Assembly (NCBI GenBank): GCA_014859345.1
Contig: JACUUL010000011.1
Coordinates: forward strand, 1 to 41,587
Source: Thermoleophilia bacterium
GTDB taxonomy: Bacteria > Actinomycetota > Thermoleophilia > BMS3ABIN01
Direction: 5' to 3'
DNA length: 41,587 nt
The notes under the pieces are model-generated. The model did no database searches and was not told where the DNA came from. It saw only the letters and a program-made list of their open reading frames with translations. This document shows positions 10,073 to 19,522 of this stretch, piece by piece. Position numbers and translations under genes: made by a program. The first letter of the stretch is position 1. The number at the start of each line of letters is the position of its first letter.

Positions 10073-10818
10073 GCCCAGACTCAACCGTTTTCTGGAGCCG
10101 GGGGCCGGTTCACCTCAACCTGACCATCGTGACGACTTGGGCGGTGATGGCTCTGATAGTCTTTCTGGCGTGGCTGGCCACCAGGGGACACCGGCTGTAT
10201 CCGCCTTTTTCGCGGTCGCAGAGCATATTCGAGGCCGTAGTCACTGTCATCCGCAACCATATCCGCGACATGCTGGGACCGGACGTGCCGCGCTACCTGC
10301 CTTTCATCGGGACACTTTTCCTGTTCATATCCTTTTCCAACCTGCTCATCATCTTTCCCGTATACCATCCGCCGACGAGCTCGCTGTCAACGACGGTGGC
10401 GCTGGCGCTCTGCGTGTTCTTCGCCGTGCCTATCTATGGCATTGCCAATGTCGGAGTCAAGGGTTACCTCAAGCACTACATCGAGCCCTCCGTCATCCTG
10501 CTGCCTTTGCATGTCATGGGGGAGGCGGTCCGGACCCTTACCCTGGCGGTAAGGCTGTTCGGCAGCATGATGAGCGAAATCCTGATCGCGGGAGCGTTGC
10601 TGGCCATCCTTCCTTTCCTGCTGCCTGTGGTCATGAAAGCTTTCGGCCTGCTCATCGGTCAGATACAGGCCTACATATTCGCGATGCTGGCGTCGATCTA
10701 CATCGCTTCTGCCAGCAGCGCGCGGGAACATGTGATCCGCGAAAAAAGAAATGGCCAGAAGCCGCAATCATCCTCCGGCCGGCCACAGGTCCAGGAGAAA
10801 GGAGAGCAGGATGGATAA
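10063..10818 (+). CDS. atpB: N-ATPase subunit a
   Basis: The stator ion-channel subunit, 251 residues from GTG 10063. The frame is open back to 9691, but that stretch overlaps atpR. The GTG follows GAGAGGA and begins the normal N-terminus (ELSPDSTVFW). There are five to six hydrophobic helices. The essential arginine is in the conserved TLAVRLFGSMMSE block (about residue 163), preceded by LHVMGEAVRT. The late helix contains LIGQIQAYIFAMLASIYI, typical of subunit a. A charged Gln/Lys-rich tail follows. It overlaps atpE by 8 bp. Confidence 0.92.
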   Translation: MELSPDSTVFWSRGPVHLNLTIVTTWAVMALIVFLAWLATRGHRLYPPFSRSQSIFEAVVTVIRNHIRDMLGPDVPRYLPFIGTLFLFISFSNLLIIFPVYHPPTSSLSTTVALALCVFFAVPIYGIANVGVKGYLKHYIEPSVILLPLHVMGEAVRTLTLAVRLFGSMMSEILIAGALLAILPFLLPVVMKAFGLLIGQIQAYIFAMLASIYIASASSAREHVIREKRNGQKPQSSSGRPQVQEKGEQDG

Positions 10819-11080
10819 CATCGCCATTATTGGCATCGTCTCAATGGTGGTGGCGGGTCTGACCATGGCCATCGGCTCCATCGCGCCGGCTCTGGCGATG
10901 GGCCGGGCGGTGTCGCGGGCGCTCAGGTCGATCGCCCAGCAGCCGGACGAATCGGATGTACTCACCCGCATCCTGTTCGTGGGCATGGCCATGATTGAAT
11001 CGATAGCCATCTACTGCTTCGTCATCTCCATAATACTGATATTTGTCAATCCGTTTTGGGGCCATTTCAGAGGCGGATAG
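10811..11080 (+). CDS. atpE: N-ATPase subunit c (rotor ring) with altered ion-binding site
   Basis: An 89-residue helical hairpin from ATG 10811, behind AAGGAGAG. The polar loop is RSIAQQPDES (conserved RQP-type loop). Helix 2 carries the ion-carrying glutamate in the MIESIAIY block: Glu63, Ser64 and Tyr68 match the Na+-coordinating E, S and Y of Na+-dependent c rings. In helix 1 the conserved segment reads IAPALAMGRAV, so the residue that is Gln in Ilyobacter tartaricus and usually Glu in N-ATPase c subunits is Met30 here (codon 10898-10900). Part of the sodium ligand set is therefore missing. It ends LIFVNPFWGHF, typical of the family. Confidence 0.93.
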   Translation: MDNIAIIGIVSMVVAGLTMAIGSIAPALAMGRAVSRALRSIAQQPDESDVLTRILFVGMAMIESIAIYCFVISIILIFVNPFWGHFRGG

Positions 11081-11092
11081 GAGCCGAGCCAG

Positions 11093-11893
11093 ATGGAGAT
11101 CGATCTTTTTACGACATCCGCTCAGATCGTCAACTTTCTGGTGCTGGTGCTGCTGCTCAAACGCTTCCTCTACAAGCCCATCGTGAGGACCATGGACAGG
11201 CGCGAGAACGAGATCGCCGAGCGGGTATACGAAGCACGCATCAGGGAGAAAAAGGCCAAGCGGGAAGCGCGGATCAGCCGGGAGAAGCGGCAGGAGCTCG
11301 AAGACCGCCGCGCGGAGATTCTTGCCCATGCCCAGGACGAGGCGGAGGCCTGGAAGCGGGAAGCGATGCGGCAGGCTCGGGATGAGATCAGGGAGGCCAA
11401 GGCCCGCTGGCATAAAGCCATAGAGCGTGAGAAGCAATCTTTCTTCAAGGATTTGCGCCGCCGCATGGGCGAGGAGGTTTGCCGGGTGTCCCGCCAGGCG
11501 CTGGATGACATGGCCGGGGAGGATCTGGAGCGCCACATGATCGAGATCTTCCTCAAGCGGCTCGAAGGGATTGAAGCCGAGGACTGGTCCCGTCTGGCCG
11601 CAGTGGCGGCCGGTCCTGAGCAGGGGGTCGCCGTGCTCACGGCATTTCCAATCGACGAAGGCGTAAGCAGCAGGATCAAAACCGTGGTCGAAGCAAAGCT
11701 TAAGAGGCATGCCGACGCCAGAGCAGAGCCGGTCAGGGACGGGATCCGGGTCCGGTTCGAGGTTTCTCCGGACCTTATATGCGGCATCGAGCTGAGGGCC
11801 GGCGGCTGGAGGGCGGCCTGGAGCATACAGAGCTACCTGGAAGCGATGGAGGAGCGCCTGGCCTGGTCTTTTGCCGGGAGTTCGCCCGAGTGA
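11093..11893 (+). CDS. atpF: N-ATPase subunit b with delta-like C-terminal domain
   Basis: 266 residues, much longer than a plain b subunit (~160). The order is one N-terminal membrane helix ([19 protein letters not shown]), a long charged coiled-coil stalk (about residues 30-125), then a C-terminal domain resembling the delta subunit, ending [19 protein letters not shown]. No separate atpH (delta) gene lies in the operon, so the fusion must supply the peripheral-stalk contact to F1, as known for N-ATPases. It abuts atpA (TGATG overlap of 1 bp). Confidence 0.9.
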   Translation: MEIDLFTTSAQIVNFLVLVLLLKRFLYKPIVRTMDRRENEIAERVYEARIREKKAKREARISREKRQELEDRRAEILAHAQDEAEAWKREAMRQARDEIREAKARWHKAIEREKQSFFKDLRRRMGEEVCRVSRQALDDMAGEDLERHMIEIFLKRLEGIEAEDWSRLAAVAAGPEQGVAVLTAFPIDEGVSSRIKTVVEAKLKRHADARAEPVRDGIRVRFEVSPDLICGIELRAGGWRAAWSIQSYLEAMEERLAWSFAGSSPE

Positions 11894-13452
11894 TGGCAAA
11901 TTCGCGTGAAAGCGACGGGCTCCGGAACGCGGTGGATGAGGCTTTTGACGTCATCGAGGACGCGACCCGCGGCCGGGAACCTCGGCTCAGTTTTGAGGAG
12001 TCGGGCACTGTCCGCTCGGTAGGCAAGGGCATCACCAAGGTCGGGGGCATTCCCGGGGTGAGGTCGGAAGAATTGGTTAAATTCGCCGGCGGCAAGCTGG
12101 GCATCGCCATCAATCTGGAACCCAGGGAAGTAGCGGTCGTGATGCTGGACAGTCTGGAGGGCGTCGAAGCGGGCCAGGAGGTGCGGCGTACCGGCCGGGT
12201 GGTGGACATACCGGTGGGGCATGGGCTTCTGGGCCGCGTGGTCGATGCCAAAGGCCGCCCGCTGGACAATCTGGGTCCGGTGGCGTTTTCCGAGAGGTGG
12301 CCCATCGAACGGCCGGCGCCGCCGATAATGGACCGGGCGCCGGTGAGCGTGCCGCTCATGACCGGAATCCAGGTTATTGACGCGCTGATTCCAATCGGCC
12401 GTGGCCAGCGTGAGCTGATTCTGGGCGACCGGCATACCGGAAAATCCGCAATCGCCACGGACGCGATTATCAGCCAGGCCGGAACCGATGTTATCTGCGT
12501 ATATTGCGCCCTTGAACAGCGCAGTTCCGCGGTGGCCGGGCTGGTAGACGACCTGCGCAGTCACGGAGCGATGGAGAACTGTGTGGTAATGGTGGCTGCC
12601 GGCGAGGATCCGCTGGGCCTCAGGTACGCCGCACCCTACGCAGCCACGTCCGTGGCGGAATACTTCATGGAGCAGGGGCGCGATGTCGTCATAGTTTATG
12701 ACGACCTCACGCGGCACGCGCGGGCCTACCGGGAGCTCTCGCTGCTTCTGAGGCGTCCGCCGGCGAGGGAGGCCTATCCGGGCGATATTTTTTATCTGCA
12801 CTCGCGGCTGCTGGAGCGGTCCACAAGGCTGAACGACGAGCTCGGGGGAGGGTCGCTGACGGCTCTTCCCATCGTGGAGACGGAGGCCCAGAATATCGCC
12901 GCCTACATTCCCACCAACCTGATCTCGATTACTGATGGACAGATATACCTCTCGCCCAGACTCTTTCAGGAGGGCATTTTGCCGCCGGTTGACGTGGGCC
13001 GGTCCGTTTCCCGGGTGGGAGGCAAGGCTCAGCTTCCGGCCTACAAGGCAGTAGCCGCAGATCTGAAGCTCTCGTACTCACAATTCGAGGAGCTGGAGAC
13101 CTTTTCGCGATTTGGCGCCACCCTGGAGGAGAAGACTGCCCGCGCTCTGGAGCGGGGCCGCCGTGTCCGCGAGGCCCTCCGGCAGCCGCAGTACCAGGCC
13201 CGGACCGCTCCCCAGCAGATAGCCATATTGCTGGCGGTCACCCGGGGGTATCTCGACGGCGTGCCCCTTTCGCGGATAGAGGCGGCCAAGCAGAAGGTGC
13301 AGGAAGAGATGGCGCTCCACCTGCCGGAGCTAAGCCGGCATATCCTGGAAGGCAAGGAGCTCGGGACCAAGGATCTGGATGCCATAACCTACCGTATAAG
13401 GAACACGCTGGAGGAGCTGAAGCAGGCCGATGCCGACGCTGGAATCGCTTAG
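11893..13452 (+). CDS. atpA: N-ATPase subunit alpha
   Basis: 519 residues from ATG 11893 (GTG 11890 is one codon upstream). The frame is open further upstream, but that part overlaps atpF. The N-terminal beta-barrel contains [15 protein letters not shown]. The nucleotide-binding loop reads GDRHTGKS (residues 178-185; usually GDRQTGKT). It is the non-catalytic nucleotide-binding subunit of the F1 head. Downstream blocks are typical, including [15 protein letters not shown] and [13 protein letters not shown]. It overlaps atpG by 23 bp. Confidence 0.95.
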   Translation: MANSRESDGLRNAVDEAFDVIEDATRGREPRLSFEESGTVRSVGKGITKVGGIPGVRSEELVKFAGGKLGIAINLEPREVAVVMLDSLEGVEAGQEVRRTGRVVDIPVGHGLLGRVVDAKGRPLDNLGPVAFSERWPIERPAPPIMDRAPVSVPLMTGIQVIDALIPIGRGQRELILGDRHTGKSAIATDAIISQAGTDVICVYCALEQRSSAVAGLVDDLRSHGAMENCVVMVAAGEDPLGLRYAAPYAATSVAEYFMEQGRDVVIVYDDLTRHARAYRELSLLLRRPPAREAYPGDIFYLHSRLLERSTRLNDELGGGSLTALPIVETEAQNIAAYIPTNLISITDGQIYLSPRLFQEGILPPVDVGRSVSRVGGKAQLPAYKAVAADLKLSYSQFEELETFSRFGATLEEKTARALERGRRVREALRQPQYQARTAPQQIAILLAVTRGYLDGVPLSRIEAAKQKVQEEMALHLPELSRHILEGKELGTKDLDAITYRIRNTLEELKQADADAGIA

Positions 13453-14386
13453 AAACCGGATTGACACCGGTGAGGACATGCAGTCGATCGTAGGAGCCAT
13501 GAAGGTTCTGGCCATGGCCGGTATCCGCCGCATGGAACAGTCCCTGGCCGCCTTGTCGGTTGCCAGGCGCGCGGTTGAGCTGGGACTTCAGGGAGCTCTG
13601 ATGAACCGCCCGCGGGATGTGGAATTCGGGAACGGGCCGGCAGGCCGGTTATGCGCCATCATTTTCGGTTCAGAACAGGTGCTTTCCGGGCAGTTTAACG
13701 AGCAGATCGTGGAGTATTTCCAGGAATGGCTGGACGGGCTGGAAAGAAGCGGGCCTGGCCAGCTCACTGTGCTGGCTATGGGCGAGCACGTAAATTACCG
13801 GCTGGCTTCGGCCAGGGTGCCGGTAAGCCGCCATTTTCCGCTCCCTGGCTCAATGGCCATGGCGCGAGGAACTGCCCATGACGTTTTCATCCATCTGGAG
13901 GATCTCCGGCGCCGGGAACTCCTTGACCGGGTCACGCTCTTTTTTCACAGGCCGCGATCCGGTGCTTCGTACAGGCCAGTCGCGATAAATTTGTATCCGC
14001 CGGATCCGGAATGGCTCGAGGAGCTGGCCGCCCGGCCCTGGCCGTCGCGCTCGCGTCCGGAGATCGTCATGAACTGGCGCGAGCTCTTTACCGCGCTCGC
14101 AAGCAATTACCTGTTCATCAGCCTGCACGGTGCTTTCGTAGAATCATTGATGAGCGAGAATTCCAGCCGGCTGCTGGCCATGCAGGTAGCGGAGCGAAAC
14201 ATTGGTGAGTATCTGGATGACCTGAAACGCCAGCTCAACCACCAGCGCCAGGGCCAGATTACGGCCGAGCTGCTGGATATAGTAGCCGGCTCGGAGGCGC
14301 TGTTCGGGGGAATCGAGGAGGAGGAATACGGGCAGGAGATCTATGCCCTCCGTGAGGAGAGCCCCTACCCGGGACAACTTGGATAA
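13430..14386 (+). CDS. atpG: N-ATPase subunit gamma
   Basis: The central stalk subunit, 318 residues. The N-terminal helix [21 protein letters not shown] and the C-terminal helix containing [30 protein letters not shown] form the antiparallel coiled coil inside the F1 head. The start at 13430 lies within the last codons of atpA. It is the last gene of the operon and is convergent with apgM, leaving a 19-bp gap with no obvious terminator hairpin. Confidence 0.92.
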   Translation: MPTLESLRNRIDTGEDMQSIVGAMKVLAMAGIRRMEQSLAALSVARRAVELGLQGALMNRPRDVEFGNGPAGRLCAIIFGSEQVLSGQFNEQIVEYFQEWLDGLERSGPGQLTVLAMGEHVNYRLASARVPVSRHFPLPGSMAMARGTAHDVFIHLEDLRRRELLDRVTLFFHRPRSGASYRPVAINLYPPDPEWLEELAARPWPSRSRPEIVMNWRELFTALASNYLFISLHGAFVESLMSENSSRLLAMQVAERNIGEYLDDLKRQLNHQRQGQITAELLDIVAGSEALFGGIEEEEYGQEIYALREESPYPGQLG

Positions 14387-14405
14387 CGCAAGCCATCCAC
14401 CCGCC

Positions 14406-15614
14406 TCAACCCGACCGGATAAACCATTCCATCAGCTCCCAGCCGCGCATGAACTTCCAGCCGCTTTGGCGCGCCGATTCCTCGTCGAAGGCAAGCCCCT
14501 GTCCCTGGGCCGGCCGGGACGGATCATAAAACAGGAAAGGCACGGGGTCGTGGTTATGGGTTTTGGTGGAAAGTGGCGTGGCGTGGTCCGGCAGCATCAG
14601 GATGCGGTGCTCCGGAAAGCTGTCCAGGCCGGACAGGATTGTTCCCAGCAGATCGGCGTCGAAACGCTCGATGGCCTTGATCTTCTCCTTCACGTCACCG
14701 GCGTGCGAGGCTTCGTCGGGGGCCTCGACATGAACATAAACCAAATCCCTCTGCTCCAACTCTTCCAGAGCGGACCGTCCCTTGGCCGCGTAATCGGTAT
14801 CGAGCCATCCGGTGGCCCCGGGAACCCGGACCACTTTCAGGCCTGCATATGTCCCCAGGCCCTTTACCAGGTCTACAGCCGAGATCACGGAACCGTCGAG
14901 GCCGAAGCGCTCGCGGAAACGAGGAAGCCGCGGCGCTGTACCCTGGCCCCAGAGCCAGATCATGTTTGCCGGAGCCTCTCCCCGCGCTACGCGGGCGGCG
15001 TTTACCGGATGGTCCTCAAGCAGGCGGGCAGAGCTCTCCATCAGACCTCGCAGCCAGCCCGCGTCTTCGCCCTCAGGCAGGTGCCCGGCCACCGGCTGTC
15101 CGGTGATGTCGTGGGGCGGGGTGCAGGCTGCCCTGAGTCCCTTGCCCCGGGAGATCATGATGTGGCGGTAACTCAGGCCCGGGTAAAACGAAGCCTCGGC
15201 GCCTCCCAGATCCTGCTGCACCAGGGCCAGCAACCGGGTTGCCTCCTCCGTGCCGATATGACCAGCTGAGAAGTCGCGCATAACGCCATCCTCCACGTGC
15301 ACCAGGTTGCAACGGAAGGCCACATCTCCCGGGTACATCCTGAGCCCGAGACTGGCAGCTTCCAGAGGGGCCCGGCCGGTGTAATATTCATGGGGGTTGT
15401 ATCCCATCACACAGAGGTTGGCCACATCACTCCCGGCCGGCAGGTCTTCCGGGATGGTCTGTACGAGGCCTATGCTGCCGGCCGTGGCCAGCCTGGCGGA
15501 GTTGGGCGTTGAAGCGGCCTGAAGCGGGGTCTGCCCTCCCAGCTCGTCCCGGGGCTGATCAGCGGAGCCGTCAGGGATGAGGATCAGGTATTTCATCGGG
15601 ATGCCAGGATTCAT
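14406..15614 (-). CDS. apgM: Cofactor-independent phosphoglycerate mutase (archaeal-type ApgM)
   Basis: 402 residues, interconverting 3- and 2-phosphoglycerate in glycolysis/gluconeogenesis. Metal and catalytic blocks are visible: [11 protein letters not shown] at the N-terminus, [14 protein letters not shown] (the catalytic Ser is expected here), [16 protein letters not shown] and [20 protein letters not shown] near the C-terminus. The annotated ATG overlaps the thrC stop as ATGA, suggesting coupling. An internal ATG (15596) that begins [10 protein letters not shown] is the more usual family start and cannot be excluded. It is the third gene of the hom-thrC-apgM unit; this group is often linked to threonine and serine metabolism genes, and early annotations confused it with homoserine kinase-like ThrH. 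No thrB-type kinase is otherwise present here. Confidence 0.88.
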   Translation of the reverse strand: MNPGIPMKYLILIPDGSADQPRDELGGQTPLQAASTPNSARLATAGSIGLVQTIPEDLPAGSDVANLCVMGYNPHEYYTGRAPLEAASLGLRMYPGDVAFRCNLVHVEDGVMRDFSAGHIGTEEATRLLALVQQDLGGAEASFYPGLSYRHIMISRGKGLRAACTPPHDITGQPVAGHLPEGEDAGWLRGLMESSARLLEDHPVNAARVARGEAPANMIWLWGQGTAPRLPRFRERFGLDGSVISAVDLVKGLGTYAGLKVVRVPGATGWLDTDYAAKGRSALEELEQRDLVYVHVEAPDEASHAGDVKEKIKAIERFDADLLGTILSGLDSFPEHRILMLPDHATPLSTKTHNHDPVPFLFYDPSRPAQGQGLAFDEESARQSGWKFMRGWELMEWFIRSG

Positions 15615-16681
15615 AACCCCAGCTTTCTGACCACCTCGTTATAATCAGCGGGGACGCGGGTGGGGCCTGGACCGGTGAGGATGGCGGTGTCGGGATCCTT
15701 AAGGCCGTGCCCGGTCAGCACGCAGACCACAGTAGCCCCCGCCTTTATGACGCCCTGATCCCGTTTCTTGATGACGCCGGCGATGCCCGCCGCTGAGGCC
15801 GGTTCGCAAAAGACGCCCTCGGTGGCGGCCACGCGGTGATAAGCGCCGATGATCTCATCATCAGTAACCATGTCGATGAAGCCGCCGGAGTCCCGGGCCG
15901 CTTCCAGGGCCTCGCCGCCCCGGGCCGGGTTGCCGATCCTGATAGCCGTGGCCACCGTTTCCGGATGCTCCACCGGATGCCCCAGGACCAGCGGCGCGGC
16001 TCCAGCGGCCTGGAAGCCGATCATGCGGGGCAGGCTCTCACAGAGGCCCTCCCGCAGGTATTCGTTGAAACCTCTCCAGTAAGCGGTGATATTGCCGGCG
16101 TTGCCCACTGGTATTGCCAGGTGATCGGGGCAGCGGCCCAGCGTGTCGACAACTTCGAAGGCCCCGGTCTTCTGCCCCTCCAGCCGGAAGGGGTTGATGG
16201 AGTTGACCAAGTGGACCGGGTACTCCTCAACAATTTGGCGAACGATGTCAAGCGCGTTGTCAAAATTGCCGGGGATGGTGAGGACCTCGGCTCCGTGCGC
16301 CACCGCCTGCGCCATCTTGCCGGCGGCGATCTTGCCTTCGGGGATGATGACGATGCAGCGGATTCCCGCCCGGGCCGCGTACGCGGCCGCCGCCGCCGAC
16401 GTGTTTCCCGTGGAGGCGCAGATGACCGCCTTGGCGTCCTCCTCCAGGCCCTTGGAAACCGCCATGGTCATGCCGCGGTCCTTGAAGCTGCCGGTTGGGT
16501 TCATCCCTTCCAGCTTGAGGTACAGGTCGATTTTTAGCTGTCCGCTGAGCCGCGGGGCGTAGAGCAGGGGTGTGCCGCCCTCAGCGAGGCTGACCACCGG
16601 TGTATTTTCGGAAACCGGAAGAAAACGGCGGTATTTTTCGATCAGCGCCATACCTCGCTGGGGAGCAATGTCAGTGTTCAT
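15611..16681 (-). CDS. thrC: Threonine synthase
   Basis: A 356-residue PLP enzyme converting O-phosphohomoserine to threonine. The PLP lysine is in [10 protein letters not shown] (Lys67), and the phosphate-binding loop is [17 protein letters not shown]-like block near the N-terminus: AEGGTPLLY. The start at 16681 overlaps the hom gene by 11 bp; an internal ATG at residue 11 is an alternative that matches the usual family N-terminus ([12 protein letters not shown]). Second gene of the hom-thrC-apgM unit. Confidence 0.92.
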   Translation of the reverse strand: MNTDIAPQRGMALIEKYRRFLPVSENTPVVSLAEGGTPLLYAPRLSGQLKIDLYLKLEGMNPTGSFKDRGMTMAVSKGLEEDAKAVICASTGNTSAAAAAYAARAGIRCIVIIPEGKIAAGKMAQAVAHGAEVLTIPGNFDNALDIVRQIVEEYPVHLVNSINPFRLEGQKTGAFEVVDTLGRCPDHLAIPVGNAGNITAYWRGFNEYLREGLCESLPRMIGFQAAGAAPLVLGHPVEHPETVATAIRIGNPARGGEALEAARDSGGFIDMVTDDEIIGAYHRVAATEGVFCEPASAAGIAGVIKKRDQGVIKAGATVVCVLTGHGLKDPDTAILTGPGPTRVPADYNEVVRKLGL

Positions 16682-17963
16682 GTTCCTTGCCCTCGACCCG
16701 GATCGGCCGGGGTTTCCCCCTGACTCCCTCCAGATTCACGATCGTGTCCAGAGCGGCCTGGAAGCTGGCTTCCCGCACCGGATGGAAGATCATGACCAGC
16801 TCCGCATGGGCTCCCCGCCCCTTCTGGATGACGCTCTCGATGCTGACGCCGTTGTCTCCGAACACGCGGGCGATGGCCGCCAGGACCCCGGGTTCATCCT
16901 TGACCTCAAGCCTCAGATAAAAGGTCGACACGACATCGTCATCCGGAAAGAACCCGAGGTTCCGGTAGGCAACGGGATTCTCCAGAGGCGACACCTGCGG
17001 GCGGGTCACGATGGAAACCATGTCGCTGAGGACGGCTGAGGCGGTCTCCATTCCTCCCGCCCCCGGTCCCGAGAGCATGATTTCGTCGATCGCTGTTCCC
17101 TTCAGAAAAACAGCATTATAGGCGCCGCTGACCGTGGCCAGGGGATGGTCATCCGGCACCAGGGCGGGATGCACTCTCACGTTTACGCGCTCGCCGTATA
17201 ACCTGGCCACTCCAAGCAGCTTGATGGTATAGCCGAGCTCCCCGGCAAAGGCGATGTCCAGCGAGCTGATGTTCTCGATGCCGGCGCAGGCGACGTCATC
17301 GAGCCCGACCGGGGTGTGGAAAGCAATCGATGCCAGGATCGCCATCTTGGCGGCGGCATCCTTGCCGTTGATGTCTTCTGTGGGATCCGCCTCGGCGTAA
17401 CCCCGTTCCTGGGCCCGGGCCAGGGCATCCTCGTACTTTGAGCCGGTGCGTCCCATCTCAGTGAGCACGTAGTTGGTAGTACCGTTGACAATGCCAGAGA
17501 TGCTCTTCAGGTCAGCAGCCACCATAGATTCCCTCAGCACCTTGATAACGGGGATCGCTCCGGCGACGCTGGCCTCGAACTGGATGCGGGTGCTGTTTTC
17601 CCGGGCGAGCTCAAAAAGGTGGGCGCCCCGCCGGGAAAGCAACTGTTTGTTGGCTGTGACTACCGCCTTGCCCTTTTTCAGTAAATCTGAGACAAAGTCA
17701 TAAGCCGGGTCGACTCCACCGATCAGCTCCACCGCAATGCTGATCTCATCGTCGTCGAGGATATCGGCGAAATCACTGGTGAAAATGTCCTGGGGAGCGC
17801 CCGGGCGCGGCTGGGAAGGATCGCGCACCAGGATTTTTTTTATAAAGATGCTGCTTCCCGTAGCTTCCGAGATATCCCGCGCCTGGTCATCGAGGAGACG
17901 GTAGACATTGGAACCGACCGTTCCGTAACCGAGCAATCCGATGGATATTCGCTTGTCTGCCAA
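16671..17963 (-). CDS. hom: Homoserine dehydrogenase with C-terminal ACT domain
   Basis: A 430-residue enzyme reducing aspartate semialdehyde to homoserine. The N-terminal NAD(P) fold has [11 protein letters not shown]. The catalytic domain shows [13 protein letters not shown] and [18 protein letters not shown]-terminal ACT domain (about residues 345-420; [19 protein letters not shown]) is the usual site of threonine feedback inhibition. The start is TTG at 17963 behind GGGAGC. No threonine-rich leader peptide is visible upstream, so control is probably allosteric or by another promoter-level signal. Confidence 0.93.
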   Translation of the reverse strand: MADKRISIGLLGYGTVGSNVYRLLDDQARDISEATGSSIFIKKILVRDPSQPRPGAPQDIFTSDFADILDDDEISIAVELIGGVDPAYDFVSDLLKKGKAVVTANKQLLSRRGAHLFELARENSTRIQFEASVAGAIPVIKVLRESMVAADLKSISGIVNGTTNYVLTEMGRTGSKYEDALARAQERGYAEADPTEDINGKDAAAKMAILASIAFHTPVGLDDVACAGIENISSLDIAFAGELGYTIKLLGVARLYGERVNVRVHPALVPDDHPLATVSGAYNAVFLKGTAIDEIMLSGPGAGGMETASAVLSDMVSIVTRPQVSPLENPVAYRNLGFFPDDDVVSTFYLRLEVKDEPGVLAAIARVFGDNGVSIESVIQKGRGAHAELVMIFHPVREASFQAALDTIVNLEGVRGKPRPIRVEGKEHEH

Positions 17964-18018
17964 CTTGCTCCCAGTTCAGGAATTTGATATTCGATATGCG
18001 CGGTGTTGCCAACGCCAA

Positions 18019-18024
18019 ATCATA
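18019..18024 (-). promoter_or_regulatory. Possible -10 element for hom
   Basis: On the minus strand TATGAT occurs 55 bp upstream of the hom start, within an AT-richer patch. The matching -35 position is only a T-run, so the call is tentative. Confidence 0.25.
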
Positions 18025-18108
18025 TCAGGAGAAGTAATGAGAAAAAAGATACAATGCCGGAGAGCAACACCGGATGCGAAATGTTGGTTCAGGTTCGCTG
18101 AAGCGGAA

Positions 18109-19233
18109 CTACAGGCGCACGGCTCCGGCGTAACCGGCGACCCAGCTGACGCCGGTGATGGAAACTACCGCCCCTTCGAAAGGCGCATGGATCATGCTGC
18201 CGCCACCGACGTAGATTCCCACATGGCTGATCGGATTGCCGAAGAACACGAGGTCACCGGGCGCCAGCTGGGAATAGCTGACCGGCGTACCATAATAGTA
18301 CTGGGCCGCGGCGGAGTGCGGCAGATAAATGCCTACCTGCGCGAACACGTATTTAACCAGCCCGGAACAGTCAAACCCGCTTGGAGACGAACCGCCCCAG
18401 ACATAAGGGACGCCCAGATATTGCATGGCAATGGATACTACGCCGCCGTTTGATGGAGGTGGAGGGGAAGGGTTGCCCGGCGCCGGCGACCATTGATTGG
18501 CGCCGGCGCCCGAAGCGGGGAGATCTGCCGCGGGCGCCGAAGCTTCACTTCCTGGCTGGCCTCCTGCCCGTTCCTGCTCAATCTGCCGGGCCAGAAGTTC
18601 TGCAACCTCCCCTTCTATCCCCGATAGCAGGTCCTCTCGCGCGGCCAACCGGGACTCGATGCCGGATTTTTCTTCCTCAACAGTAGCCAGGAGCTCCTCC
18701 TGCCGCTGCCTGGCATCCTCGAGCTCTTTCTGGATGCCTGCCGCCTCGGTTTTGAAAGCAAATACCTCATCGACGACAGACCGGTCCTGGGCGCTGATCC
18801 GGCTCAGCAGGTCGAACCGGCTCACGAAATCTTCGAAGGTGGCGGTGTCGAGCAGGACATCAATGAAGCTCAGCTGTCCGTCCCGGTAAATGTTGCTCAG
18901 CCTCTTTGCCAGACGGTCCCTGGCCTGATCCAGCTCCCTGACCGCCTCAGCCAGGGTCGCTTCGTTCTCGGCAATCTGCCGGCGGGTGATCTCCAGCTCC
19001 GAATTGGCCTGGTTGTACCGCTCAATGGCCTGCTCCGCCGAAAGGTTGATGGCCGCTATCTCCTCTTTGAGGCGGTCGGCTTCGGCTTGTTTGGCAGACA
19101 GTCCCGCAGGTTCAGCCATCACCGGAACCGCCTGGGCCAGGGCCAGGACCATCAGAACGGCGGCGGCAGCCGCGGCTGCCAGCAGGCCGTTTCCGTTTAT
19201 GAATGCCGCTTTCTTTACGTTAAATCCAGTCAC
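18109..19233 (-). CDS. Secreted coiled-coil NlpC/P60 peptidoglycan hydrolase
   Basis: 374 residues from GTG 19233, which begins a good Sec signal peptide (basic NVKK, an Ala-rich core, then a VMA-like cleavage site near residue 41). A TTG at 19272 would add 13 residues. The order is signal peptide, long coiled coil (about residues 45-225, resembling PcsB/RipA-type regulators), a Pro/Gly/Ser linker, and a C-terminal NlpC/P60 domain. Catalytic residues are visible: Cys in GFDCSGLVKY (about 289), His in SHVGIYVGG (about 337) and His in MIHAPF (about 349). Enzymes of this build cleave peptidoglycan stem peptides during growth or cell separation, with the coiled coil controlling activity. It is divergent from the diguanylate cyclase gene. 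Confidence 0.9.
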   Translation of the reverse strand: MTGFNVKKAAFINGNGLLAAAAAAAVLMVLALAQAVPVMAEPAGLSAKQAEADRLKEEIAAINLSAEQAIERYNQANSELEITRRQIAENEATLAEAVRELDQARDRLAKRLSNIYRDGQLSFIDVLLDTATFEDFVSRFDLLSRISAQDRSVVDEVFAFKTEAAGIQKELEDARQRQEELLATVEEEKSGIESRLAAREDLLSGIEGEVAELLARQIEQERAGGQPGSEASAPAADLPASGAGANQWSPAPGNPSPPPPSNGGVVSIAMQYLGVPYVWGGSSPSGFDCSGLVKYVFAQVGIYLPHSAAAQYYYGTPVSYSQLAPGDLVFFGNPISHVGIYVGGGSMIHAPFEGAVVSITGVSWVAGYAGAVRL

Positions 19234-19522
19234 AAAGACTCTATTTTGCTTTGGACCATCTCGCCAGGACAAGAGCCCGGCATTGCCTTTTTATATTCGC
19301 CGGAGTCCAACTCTCCCCTGCAAAAATACGCAAGGCGTGATTGCCGGGATGAGGCCGAGCAATCTTTATAAAGGAATAAAGGAAAGTTTGTTCATACCGA
19401 TTGAATACTGGAATTCCGGAAGAGAGGCATAAATGAAATTACTGCCGGAATTTCCGATGAAATGGTCAAAGGCCTGAGTAGCGAAATCGATTCCCAGTCC
19501 TGTGAGCCACAGGGGGCGCGAC

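Noticed and set aside
17964-18108. Threonine-type leader peptide or attenuator before hom
   Set aside because: No frame rich in Thr or Ile codons and no terminator-antiterminator pair could be found.
19234-19522. Possible c-di-AMP (ydaO) or c-di-GMP (GEMM) riboswitch between the NlpC/P60 and diguanylate cyclase genes
   Set aside because: Both families of gene are often riboswitch-controlled, so I looked on both strands, but none of the conserved core segments of either motif could be aligned.
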